DNA of 35,857 nucleotides from a virus. The notes below the pieces were generated by a model. It was given only the letters and a program-made list of their open reading frames with translations. It searched no databases and was not told the DNA's origin. This document shows positions 27,294-32,045 of the stretch, piece after piece. Every line of letters begins with the position of its first letter. Position 1 is the stretch's first letter. The position numbers and the translations under genes were made by a program. The stretch is from positions 1 to 35,857 of the IMG/VR virus record IMGVR_UViG_3300044646_002153. One strand, 5' to 3'.

Positions 27294-27539
27294 ATGAAAT
27301 ACCGCATCTTCGACACCGAGGCCGAGACCGTCGCCGCCGAAGCGGCCATTAGTGCTGCGATGGGATATCCCAAGCCTGGTATCAATGCTGCTACTGGCGA
27401 AGTAGAGCCCTATTGCATAACAGCACGCTGGGCCGTACCGCAACAGATTGCCGATGGCCGATGGGTATTTCCAAGCCCTGACGACGAAGGCGTAGAAGCT
27501 GACGAAGATTGGTTTCCTGCTCCAGAGGGTAACCTATGA
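27294..27539 (+). CDS. Small acidic protein at end of surface module
   Basis: The 81-aa protein has an N-terminal helix (EAETVAAEAAISAAMG), the segment ARWAVPQQIADGRWVFPSP and an acidic tail. Small proteins ending in WA...DGRWVFP occur next to fibre genes in several phages, so it may be a fibre partner or chaperone; I cannot name the family. It follows the LamG-like gene by 7 bases. Its TGA overlaps an ATG (27536) of a nine-codon frame that runs straight into the hairpin-rich non-coding region, perhaps a remnant of a lost gene. Confidence 0.65.
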   Translation: MKYRIFDTEAETVAAEAAISAAMGYPKPGINAATGEVEPYCITARWAVPQQIADGRWVFPSPDDEGVEADEDWFPAPEGNL

Positions 27540-27546
27540 CCACAAC

Positions 27547-27917
27547 TCTTTTAGACGCCTTCTAAAAACGACAAGGGTGCTCGTTTAGGGTTTGGTCGTC
27601 TCGTTGAAAAGAGCGACCTCATAGCGTATTCTGTCGTCTCCTGGGATGTCATTCGCTCTATAGTACCTTACGCGGTTCTCTGGGCTTAGTTCTCTGAGAG
27701 CCGCTAAATGTTTTTCATTCATGCTTTCAACATATAGAGTAGTAATACGCTTAGAAGACGAACGAAGAGAGTCTTCTACTTCTACTCGTCTTTAGGAAAG
27801 ACTCGTAGAAGCATAGTGTCGTCTTCTAGACGAAGCGACATTTCTCTTTTAGCGACAGTGAGATGTTTAGTTCTGTATCATCAACACTCTCGTCTTATAG
27901 ACGCCTCTTATAGACGC
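27547..27917 (+). repeat. TCTTNTAGACG repeat, four copies
   Basis: TCTTTTAGACGC at 27547, TCTTCTAGACG at 27822, and two copies of TCTTATAGACGC at 27893-27904 and 27906-27917, the last two 13 bases apart start to start. Each copy contains an internal inverted repeat (for example CGTCT-TAT-AGACG at 27891-27903). They may be binding sites for a phage protein, such as origin iterons or operators. Confidence 0.6.
27752..27839. repeat. Three back-to-back stem-loops
   Basis: TAGAAGAC (27752-27759) pairs perfectly with GTCTTCTA (27771-27778). The next base begins a second hairpin, CTTCTAC and GTCTTT (27779-27793) against AAAGAC and GTAGAAG (27797-27811), with a 2x2 internal loop of TC opposite TC. 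Six bases later GTCG-T-CTTC (27818-27826) pairs with GAAGCGAC (27832-27839), leaving a bulged T. A hairpin with the same bulged T (GGTCG-T-CTC against GAGCGACC) lies upstream at 27594-27618. Almost every base of 27752-27839 is in a stem or short loop. Confidence 0.7.
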
Positions 27918-27980
27918 TTGTGCCCCGCCCTTCCCCGTGAGGGGAATAGCATCAACGGTGGGCTCTGAGACGCCTTAGGC

Positions 27981-27997
27981 GAGACTTAAACGGTCTC
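27981..27997 (+). repeat. GAGACC-type repeat, copy 1
   Basis: GAGACT-TAAAC-GGTCTC, with one T-G wobble in the stem, followed by TCTAAAGGCG. This copy lies in the gene-free region and shares the downstream TCTAAAGGCG with copy 2. Confidence 0.7.
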
Positions 27998-28008
27998 TCT
28001 AAAGGCGC

Positions 28009-28040
28009 CTCTACGAGTTCCTATTTAGGAACGAGTAGAG
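28009..28040. repeat. Stem-loop sharing both arms with 27780-27810, in inverted orientation
   Basis: CTCTAC-GA-GTTCCTA (28009-28023) pairs with TAGGAAC-GA-GTAGAG (28026-28040), leaving a symmetric 2x2 GA/GA internal loop. Read on the minus strand, its arms TCTACTCGT and ACTCGTAGA are identical to those of the hairpin at 27779-27811, while the inner stem and loop differ. Tandem GA mismatches are stable in RNA. Confidence 0.65.
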
Positions 28041-28074
28041 GAGGAAGCTCGAGTGGTCGTCGCTACCGCTGTTT

Positions 28075-28164
28075 AGTGAACGAGAGCTTTCTCTAGAAAG
28101 CGTGAGCGGTTTTTCTAGAGGAGAAGTAAAGCACTCAGCTCTCTTTAACTCTCGCTTCTTCACT
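28075..28164. repeat. Long-range paired element with internal hairpin
   Basis: AGTGAA and CGAGAG (28075-28086) are complementary to CTCTCG (28149-28154) and TTCACT (28159-28164), with CTTC bulged between the two halves. Inside lies a 6-bp hairpin, GCTTTC-TCTA-GAAAGC (28086-28101), followed by a TTTTT run at 28110-28114. This could be a folded RNA domain or part of a terminator region. Confidence 0.45.
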
Positions 28165-28281
28165 ACGAAGCTTAACAGGTTAAACAGCTCTATTTATCTA
28201 CGTGTATATACTAGACTTTCTATATATATAAGAGAGACTAATAGTAATGTCGTATAGTATGTAGTTCGCTTTATAATAGGC

Positions 28282-28298
28282 GAGACCTAAACGGTCTC
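28282..28298 (+). repeat. GAGACC-type repeat, copy 2
   Basis: GAGACC-TAAAC-GGTCTC, a perfect 6-bp inverted repeat, followed by TCTAAAGGCGAG. It lies about 185 bases upstream of the -10 box of the first early promoter. Confidence 0.8.
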
Positions 28299-28482
28299 TC
28301 TAAAGGCGAGTGTTATCTAAGGCGTGACGTTTTTAGGACGTAAATTTTGTGAGTGTTGTCATATATATATATCGCGCCCTATCCCCCCCATGCGCCTCCC
28401 TCGTACGCGTGTATCATAGTATGTGTGCTCTATAGTGCTTTTGTCCTATAGTACCTCTAAACACTTGAGTTTGCGTAGGTAC

Positions 28483-28511
28483 TTGACAAATTTGTCCTAA
28501 TCGCCTATAGT
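28483..28511 (+). promoter_or_regulatory. Host-type promoter for SAP-domain gene
   Basis: A perfect -35 TTGACA (28483-28488), a 17-base spacer and -10 TATAGT (28506-28511) lie 50 bases before the first early gene. The 20 bases from the -10 onward, TATAGTGAAAGTGTCGAAAT, recur exactly at the promoter at 30422. Confidence 0.88.
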
Positions 28512-28561
28512 GAAAGTGTCGAAATTAAACAGCGACATTCACCACTACACAGGTACTAATC

Positions 28562-29221
28562 ATGAAAGTTAACTACACCAAGTCCACCAAGACCGCTCAC
28601 GTCTCTACTTCCCTACGCGCTGAGATGCTGACCTATGGCCGCAGCATAGGCGCCGTGACGCATACGCATGACCAACCAGTGGCATACCGTGGCTTACAGC
28701 GTGCGTGTAAAGCCGCTGGGGTGTCTGCCAAGGGTAGCACTGCCGTGTTGAGAAAGCGTCTATGGGAGGCGGAGTTTGGCTCTAAGGAACCCAACGCCGT
28801 ACCCCTTACAAGGCGTCAACGCCAGGCGCTTGTAGAGTCGACGCCAGTAGACGTACAAAGTGAGAACGATTCTCATTCTCAGTTCGACTACGCCGCCGCC
28901 TATGGCATGGATACCGCCGTAACCTACGCGGTTCCCGACCCCGCGCCAGAACCCGCCGATAGCCCAGCACCTAAGGCGCGTAAGGCCCCTAAGGCGCCCG
29001 CTAAGCGCCGCCTATCTTCCATCGGGGTAGGGTACCGTGAGACCCAGCGCTTTGTCGCCTTGTGGCGCGAGCAAGACCGTCTGACAATGCCTGCCAAAAA
29101 TACCGGATGGGACAATGTCGAGGAAAATGTACAGTTCATCCTCGACCAACCCCGCTTCTGGGGGTGGGCCAGCACCGAACACGGCACCGCCGCCCTGGCC
29201 GCGCTAGGGGTAAGCCTCTAA
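28562..29221 (+). CDS. SAP-domain DNA-binding protein, first early gene
   Basis: The 219-aa protein has a SAP-type helix-turn-helix segment at about residues 42-72 (YRGLQRACKAAGVSAKGS, then a helix ending in LRKRLWEAE), a fold that binds DNA in nuclear and phage proteins. An acidic and Pro-rich middle (100-135) leads to a Lys/Pro/Ala-rich basic linker (138-150) and a C-terminal helical domain with aromatic residues. It is the first gene downstream of the strongest host-type promoter, the position of host take-over genes in T7-like phages. A role in binding host or phage DNA is plausible; the partner is unknown. Start ATG 28562 is followed by a good coding run; no strong ribosome-binding site is visible. 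Confidence 0.75.
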   Translation: MKVNYTKSTKTAHVSTSLRAEMLTYGRSIGAVTHTHDQPVAYRGLQRACKAAGVSAKGSTAVLRKRLWEAEFGSKEPNAVPLTRRQRQALVESTPVDVQSENDSHSQFDYAAAYGMDTAVTYAVPDPAPEPADSPAPKARKAPKAPAKRRLSSIGVGYRETQRFVALWREQDRLTMPAKNTGWDNVEENVQFILDQPRFWGWASTEHGTAALAALGVSL

Positions 29222-29271
29222 TCTCTCTCACCTCGCACACCGTGTCCTAGGCTTGAGCAAGTGCCAAGCTA

Positions 29272-29311
29272 GCGAGACCTCCACGGTCTCTCAAGAGGTC
29301 GCTAGACCTCG
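29272..29311 (+). repeat. GAGACC-type repeat, copy 3 (two-hairpin form)
   Basis: GAGACC-TCCAC-GGTCTC (29274-29290) is followed by TCAA and a second hairpin GAGGTC-GCTA-GACCTC (29295-29310). The GAGGTC arm can instead pair with GACCTC at 29276-29281, inside the first hairpin, so the two folds exclude each other. Confidence 0.8.
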
Positions 29312-29353
29312 AGTCGACATCTAGCCCAGGGTTTGCGATAACCCTAAGGGCCT

Positions 29354-29393
29354 GCGAGACCTCAACGGTCTCTAGAGAGGTCACAAGACCTCG
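29354..29393 (+). repeat. GAGACC-type repeat, copy 4 (two-hairpin form)
   Basis: GAGACC-TCAAC-GGTCTC (29356-29372) is followed by TAGA and GAGGTC-ACAA-GACCTC (29377-29392). The second loop differs from copy 3 while both stems are kept. Confidence 0.8.
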
Positions 29394-29409
29394 CTAGGCC
29401 ACGGTGCAA

Positions 29410-29449
29410 GCGAGACCTTAACGGTCTCTCAAGAAATCGCTAGACCTCG
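29410..29449 (+). repeat. GAGACC-type repeat, copy 5 (second hairpin decayed)
   Basis: GAGACC-TTAAC-GGTCTC (29412-29428) is followed by GAAATC-GCTA-GACCTC (29433-29448), in which two of six pairs of the second stem are lost. It lies 37 bases before the next gene. Confidence 0.75.
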
Positions 29450-29485
29450 AAACGTCCACACAACTGCCATGAAGGAGTCTATAAA

Positions 29486-29677
29486 ATGAAACGTCAATCC
29501 CGCCTTGGATATAAACCAGTGCCCAGAGTGTCTGGGCACCTCGTTCCCAACCTCATCACCGCCGCCCTGGCGGTAGGTATGGGGTGGCTACTTTCGGCAC
29601 CGCTGACCTATACTGTTCAAGAGGTCGCCTGTGGGCCTCATGCACTACAATTCACTTGTGATAATGCACGACCCTAA
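29486..29677 (+). CDS. Small single-span membrane protein
   Basis: The 63-aa protein has a basic N-terminus and one hydrophobic segment at about residues 22-44 (NLITAALAVGMGWLLSAPL), then a short tail with two Cys. AAGGAG at 29472-29477, eight bases before the ATG, is a clear ribosome-binding site. The same AAGGAGTCTA context precedes the gene at 33282. The topology fits an inner-membrane protein; holin or host-membrane modulator are both possible. The following gene starts inside its end. Confidence 0.7.
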   Translation: MKRQSRLGYKPVPRVSGHLVPNLITAALAVGMGWLLSAPLTYTVQEVACGPHALQFTCDNARP

Positions 29678-30245
29678 TCCCAATCCCACTCAATTAATCA
29701 AGCTCGCCCGCGCCCTAGAGGCGCGAGACCCTGTACTGTACCAGCAGGGTCTCAACTGGTACACCGCCGCATATGACCAGGCGGTGTTCCTGGCTGACTA
29801 TTATGGTACCTACAGCGCCACCCAAGTGGCGGGGGTACTCGCGGCACTCTCGCCCCAGGTATCCTGGAAGAGAAACGTAGAACTCGCTGAGTCTGCAATA
29901 GTTTCTCACCTAAGCGGTCTACCTATAACCGGCCAGACCGGTGACAACTGCGCAAAAGCCCAGCGCGTTCTCGACGGGTCTTCCCCGCTAGATGTCCTAG
30001 GCGGTCTCAAAGTCAGGGCCTTCTACCAGTGCATCCTGGCCAAAGGTCAAACAGACTCAGTCTGTATCGACCGCCACGCACTGGCCGCGTGGTATTGCCC
30101 AGGCCAGGCGGTATGGGGGTCGCTAACCCCTAATCGTTACCGTGCCGTGGCGGCTGACTATGTCACCGCCGCGCGTGTCCTAGGGGTCTCTCCCGCCGTA
30201 TGTCAGGCGGTGGTATGGTGTGCATGGAGGTGTAGCGCCGACTAG
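29664..30245 (+). CDS. Unknown early protein with helical DNA-glycosylase-like pattern
   Basis: The chosen ATG 29664 gives 193 aa starting MHDPNPNPTQLIKLARAL; in-frame ATG 29640 and GTG 29631 would add 8 or 11 residues. It overlaps the membrane-protein gene by 14 bases. The protein is helical with the conserved-looking blocks VLAALSPQVSWKRNVELA (58-75), GGLKVRAFYQ (113-122) and DSVCIDRHALAAWY (131-144). This order (SPQ-x-W-x-RN, then GxKVxxFY, then IDRHA) occurs in a family of phage proteins of unknown role and resembles helix-hairpin-helix base-excision glycosylases. I would not claim glycosylase activity without a structural match. A terminator follows at 30262. Confidence 0.65.
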   Translation: MHDPNPNPTQLIKLARALEARDPVLYQQGLNWYTAAYDQAVFLADYYGTYSATQVAGVLAALSPQVSWKRNVELAESAIVSHLSGLPITGQTGDNCAKAQRVLDGSSPLDVLGGLKVRAFYQCILAKGQTDSVCIDRHALAAWYCPGQAVWGSLTPNRYRAVAADYVTAARVLGVSPAVCQAVVWCAWRCSAD

Positions 30246-30261
30246 CCTATCCTAATCACTC

Positions 30262-30293
30262 GGGGTCGCTTAACTGCGGCCCCATTTTAATAA
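30262..30293 (+). terminator. Rho-independent terminator
   Basis: GGGGTCGC (30262-30269) pairs with GCGGCCCC (30276-30283), with one T-G wobble, around the loop TTAACT, followed by ATTTTAATAA. It lies 17 bases after the stop of the preceding gene and closes the first early transcription unit before the next promoter at 30399. Confidence 0.85.
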
Positions 30294-30301
30294 CCTTCAG
30301 A

Positions 30302-30318
30302 GAGACCTTCTAGGTCTC
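30302..30318 (-). repeat. GAGACC-type repeat, copy 6 (inverted orientation)
   Basis: GAGACC-TTCTA-GGTCTC reads on the minus strand as GCGAGACC-TAGAA-GGTCTCTC, so it is the only copy in the opposite orientation. It is flanked by a direct repeat of CCTTCAG (30295-30301 and 30320-30326) and lies just after the terminator. The second hairpin is absent. Confidence 0.75.
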
Positions 30319-30398
30319 GCCTTCAGCACGGTAGGACCACCGCGCGTCCTGTAAAATTGTGCAATAGGTTACAAGTTCATTTCAAACGCCTATAGGGC

Positions 30399-30427
30399 TT
30401 GACAAACTCTAAAAGGCGTGGTATAGT
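30399..30427 (+). promoter_or_regulatory. Host-type promoter with conserved leader
   Basis: TTGACA (30399-30404), 17 bases, TATAGT (30422-30427). The -10 and the next 14 bases are identical to those at 28506-28525, so transcripts from both promoters begin alike. Confidence 0.88.
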
Positions 30428-30457
30428 GAAAGTGTCGAAATCAATGGAGTGTAATCA

Positions 30458-30658
30458 GTGTCTAGAACCCGTCGAAACCTTCCCAAGCACTGCTTCCGCC
30501 GCCCCCGTGGGCGACGGGCTGTAGAGGCACAACGTGACCAAGCCATTTCACAGGCTCAGGATGTGGGCCTACGCCTGGCGGGCAACCGCTGGGCAATACC
30601 ACCCGATGGCTGGGAGGACATTGAGTTCGCGTCTATTCGAGAGGCAAAGTATGACTAA
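30458..30658 (+). CDS. Small basic protein, unknown
   Basis: The 66-aa product starts at GTG 30458, with GGAG at 30446-30449 eight bases upstream, and is very basic at the N-terminus (MSRTRRNLPKHCFRRPRGRR), which suggests nucleic-acid or phosphate contact. The C-terminal part is neutral to acidic (DGWEDIEFASIREAKYD). It overlaps the next gene by 8 bases. It is the first gene after the second early promoter. No family is recognised; a 25-codon frame from ATG 30445 covers the same DNA but is less likely. Confidence 0.6.
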   Translation: MSRTRRNLPKHCFRRPRGRRAVEAQRDQAISQAQDVGLRLAGNRWAIPPDGWEDIEFASIREAKYD

Positions 30659-30872
30659 AAAGTATCTCCATCACCAAGAGTGTTACCAAGAGTGGCGAGA
30701 GTTATACTTTCTCGCCCTCGAGCGCGGAGATGAGAGCGGCTGTCGCCGCGCAATCTTCGAGATGGCCCGCCATGATGTCACCGCAGCCCTCATGAGCTGG
30801 GAGACGGGGCCAGATAACATGCGCAGTGAGCGCCTGGCTCACTACCGCATAAAGTATGGCCTAGGGGCTTGA
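30651..30872 (+). CDS. Small 73-aa early protein, unknown
   Basis: ATG 30651 has GAGG at 30641-30644 and six bases of spacing; it begins MTKKYLHHQECYQEWREL. The longer reading from 30534 would cover most of the preceding gene and is rejected. The protein is helical and charged (FLALERGDESGCRRAIFEM), with no recognised motif. Its TGA stop (30870-30872) is part of the -35 box TTGACA of the next promoter, so gene end and promoter are fused. Confidence 0.65.
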   Translation: MTKKYLHHQECYQEWRELYFLALERGDESGCRRAIFEMARHDVTAALMSWETGPDNMRSERLAHYRIKYGLGA

Positions 30873-30897
30873 CAAACCCCTCGAAATCTGCTACGTT
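30869..30897 (+). promoter_or_regulatory. Host-type promoter overlapping a stop codon
   Basis: TTGACA (30869-30874), a 17-base spacer and a weaker -10, TACGTT (30892-30897). It would transcribe the twin CX3C gene and probably the 225-aa gene after it. Confidence 0.65.
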
Positions 30898-30921
30898 AGT
30901 TAGTAAAAGCTGGGGAGCGCA

Positions 30922-30934
30922 CTAACCCGGCACT
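30922..30934 (+). repeat. Leader element CTAACCCGGCACT, copy 1
   Basis: CTAACCCGGCACT lies in the leader of the twin CX3C gene, 18 bases before its start; an identical copy is at 31251-31263 before the next gene. The bases just after it (TTATCCACA and AATCACACA) are also similar, so the two leaders share about 20 bases. Confidence 0.6.
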
Positions 30935-30952
30935 TATCCACATGAGGTCAAA

Positions 30953-31177
30953 ATGAGTACAGCAATTATTTGTGCGTGGGCTGGCGGTATATGTCTCGGT
31001 ATTGCGGCGATGAATATTGTCACGCCCGAATGCCCCTATCCCGCCCCGGCCCCAGCGCCTGTCCCCGCCGCCTCTATGCTGGTCAGCAACCAGCCTGTGC
31101 AGACGCCACTAGAGCGCTGCCTCGCTCGTTGCACCACTGGCGTATGCCAGAGGAACTGCGTGTTCAAACACAAGTAG
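30953..31177 (+). CDS. Small membrane-anchored or exported protein with twin CX3C motif
   Basis: The 74-aa protein starts with a hydrophobic helix (residues 4-23, IICAWAGGICLGIAAMNIV), which could be a signal or membrane anchor, followed by an Ala/Pro-rich linker (29-40). The C-terminal part holds C56, C60, C65 and C69 in a CX3C-X4-CX3C pattern (CLARCTTGVCQRNC), which could bind a metal or form two disulfides in a helical hairpin. GAGG at 30944-30947 precedes the ATG by five bases. The linker and Cys module suggest action outside the cytoplasm. No family is recognised. Confidence 0.65.
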   Translation: MSTAIICAWAGGICLGIAAMNIVTPECPYPAPAPAPVPAASMLVSNQPVQTPLERCLARCTTGVCQRNCVFKHK

Positions 31178-31201
31178 TTCCTCAACCCCTCGCCGGGTAG
31201 C

Positions 31202-31242
31202 GAGACCTCAACGGTCTCTCAAGAGGTCACGATAGTGGCCTC
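31202..31242 (+). repeat. GAGACC-type repeat, copy 7 (extended second hairpin)
   Basis: GAGACC-TCAAC-GGTCTC (31202-31218) is followed by TCAA and GAGGTCAC-GATA-GTGGCCTC (31223-31242), where the second stem is extended to 8 bp with a T-G wobble. The first hairpin also overlaps CTCGC-N6-GCGAG at 31189-31204. Stem kept while loop and bases change supports a folding requirement. Confidence 0.8.
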
Positions 31243-31250
31243 GTGGGGCT

Positions 31251-31263
31251 CTAACCCGGCACT
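31251..31263 (+). repeat. Leader element CTAACCCGGCACT, copy 2
   Basis: An identical copy of the element at 30922-30934, here 26 bases before the ATG of the 225-aa gene and followed by a short CA repeat (31267-31279). Confidence 0.6.
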
Positions 31264-31289
31264 AATCACACACACACACGGAGAGAACC

Positions 31290-31967
31290 ATGTTAAACGA
31301 AAGTATCATCGAAGGTATTTCTGACATCGCGAGTCTAGGTATTGATGATTTCGATGACGAAATGCAGCAAGTAGCAGAGCGCCTAGCCCTAGCATATTTG
31401 ACCGGCAGGTGCCGGGCGGCTGAGTGCCGCCAGAACGGCGCTAGCGACATTCTCACCGTCTGGCTGCACAGCCAGGTGAAGCGCGACAGAGACCAGTGGG
31501 TGCATCGCCGCACGGGGTGCGTCTTTAGGATGGTCAATAGAGTCTCGAACTACGATTCTAATCTCACGTGGATGTCCCAGGCCGTCAAGGCTGGGTTCTT
31601 GGACGTCGCCAAGACGTGTATAACAGGTGGTAGCCCGCTTTGGAGCGATACCACCAACGACATTTTCAGGGGGCTGCACGATGTAGCCCACGTGGAATAC
31701 GGTCTAGGCTTTACCACAGAGGAGGAGTGCCACCTGGCGCTTCTCACGTGCGGCGACTTTCTAGAGTGGGTAAATCAAACTCCCATTCTTGACCCCATCT
31801 GGGCGGGGCACTGGGACGAAGCCGCCGTTTCCCAGGCCACCAACGCCCTCCTGTCGGAGATTGCCCTCCAGGCCGTCGCGGTCTGGTGGCTGGGCGGGTT
31901 TGACAAAACTCGCGAGAACCCCTATACTGGGGAAGTGCTGCACTACAGCCAGAAGGTCATAGTCTAA
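31290..31967 (+). CDS. 225-aa early protein with HDxxH-type motif
   Basis: The ATG is preceded by GGAGAG four bases upstream. The C-terminal half contains NDIFRGLHDVAHVEYGLGF and TTEEECHLALL (residues 123-151: H130, D131, H134, E144-146, H148). This pattern, FRxxHDxxxH, then G-x-GF, then EEE, recalls a phage protein family with FRAxHDxFGHA and GEE blocks that may bind a metal; the match is partial. The N-terminal half is helical, with Cys at 41 and 46. The gene's end contains a strong promoter for the next gene. Function is unknown; a metal-dependent hydrolase is one possibility. Confidence 0.6.
   Translation: MLNESIIEGISDIASLGIDDFDDEMQQVAERLALAYLTGRCRAAECRQNGASDILTVWLHSQVKRDRDQWVHRRTGCVFRMVNRVSNYDSNLTWMSQAVKAGFLDVAKTCITGGSPLWSDTTNDIFRGLHDVAHVEYGLGFTTEEECHLALLTCGDFLEWVNQTPILDPIWAGHWDEAAVSQATNALLSEIALQAVAVWWLGGFDKTRENPYTGEVLHYSQKVIV
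31900..31928 (+). promoter_or_regulatory. Host-type promoter inside the 3' end of the 225-aa gene
   Basis: TTGACA (31900-31905), 17 bases, TATACT (31923-31928). It is entirely within coding sequence, 46 bases before the stop, and would drive the paralogue family. Confidence 0.82.
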
Positions 31968-31978
31968 GTTTCTCCGCT

Positions 31979-32008
31979 GGGGCGCTCAGCGCCGCCGCTT
32001 GGCGCCCC
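31979..32008 (+). other. GC-rich hairpin upstream of the paralogue family
   Basis: GGGGCGC (31979-31985) pairs with GCGCCCC (32002-32008); the loop contains a further GGCGCT/AGCGCC inverted repeat. No T run follows, so a leaky terminator, an RNA-stabilising leader hairpin or a translation block are all possible. It lies between the promoter at 31900 and the ATG at 32046. Confidence 0.55.
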
Positions 32009-32045
32009 TAAATCACTCTGGACCACCCAATCACCAAAAAAAATC

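Larger units (their letters stand above)
27540..28561. other. Gene-free region dense in stem-loops and short repeats
   Basis: No convincing gene lies in these 1022 bases. It holds at least twelve inverted repeats with stems of 5-9 bp: 27549-27567, 27594-27618, 27672-27704, 27752-27778, 27779-27811, 27818-27839, 27891-27903, 27931-27946, 27981-27997, 28009-28040, 28075-28164 and 28282-28298. A TCTTNTAGACG motif occurs four times, and AT-rich blocks lie at 28190-28265 and 28360-28372. The first early promoter follows at 28483. It could contain a structured RNA, a replication origin, the genome ends, or a mixture. Confidence 0.75.
29222..29485 (+). other. Structured intergenic region with three repeat copies
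   Basis: This 264-base gap between the SAP gene and a small membrane-protein gene contains three GAGACC-type repeats and, between the first two, a strong hairpin at 29324-29351: GCCC and AGGGTT pair with AACCCT and GGGC, with two bulged A and a TGCGAT loop. No T run follows any of them, so they do not look like ordinary terminators. The leader RNA of the next genes would be heavily folded. Confidence 0.7.

Noticed and set aside
27931-27946. TTCCCC-GTGA-GGGGAA as terminator of the surface module
   Set aside because: No T run follows and it lies about 390 bases after the last gene; kept only as one of the stem-loops.
29272-29449. CRISPR-like array (three similar repeats)
   Set aside because: Repeat distances are uneven (82 and 56 bases), other copies lie far away including one inverted, the repeats are themselves hairpins, and there are no cas genes.
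30445-30522. 25-codon frame starting ATG-GAG with a CxxC motif
   Set aside because: Very short and covered by the longer GTG-started basic protein, which has a better-spaced GGAG site.
27981-31218. GGTCTC/GAGACC as selected type IIS restriction sites
   Set aside because: The pairing always comes as a spaced inverted repeat with conserved flanks, which a restriction site would not require.
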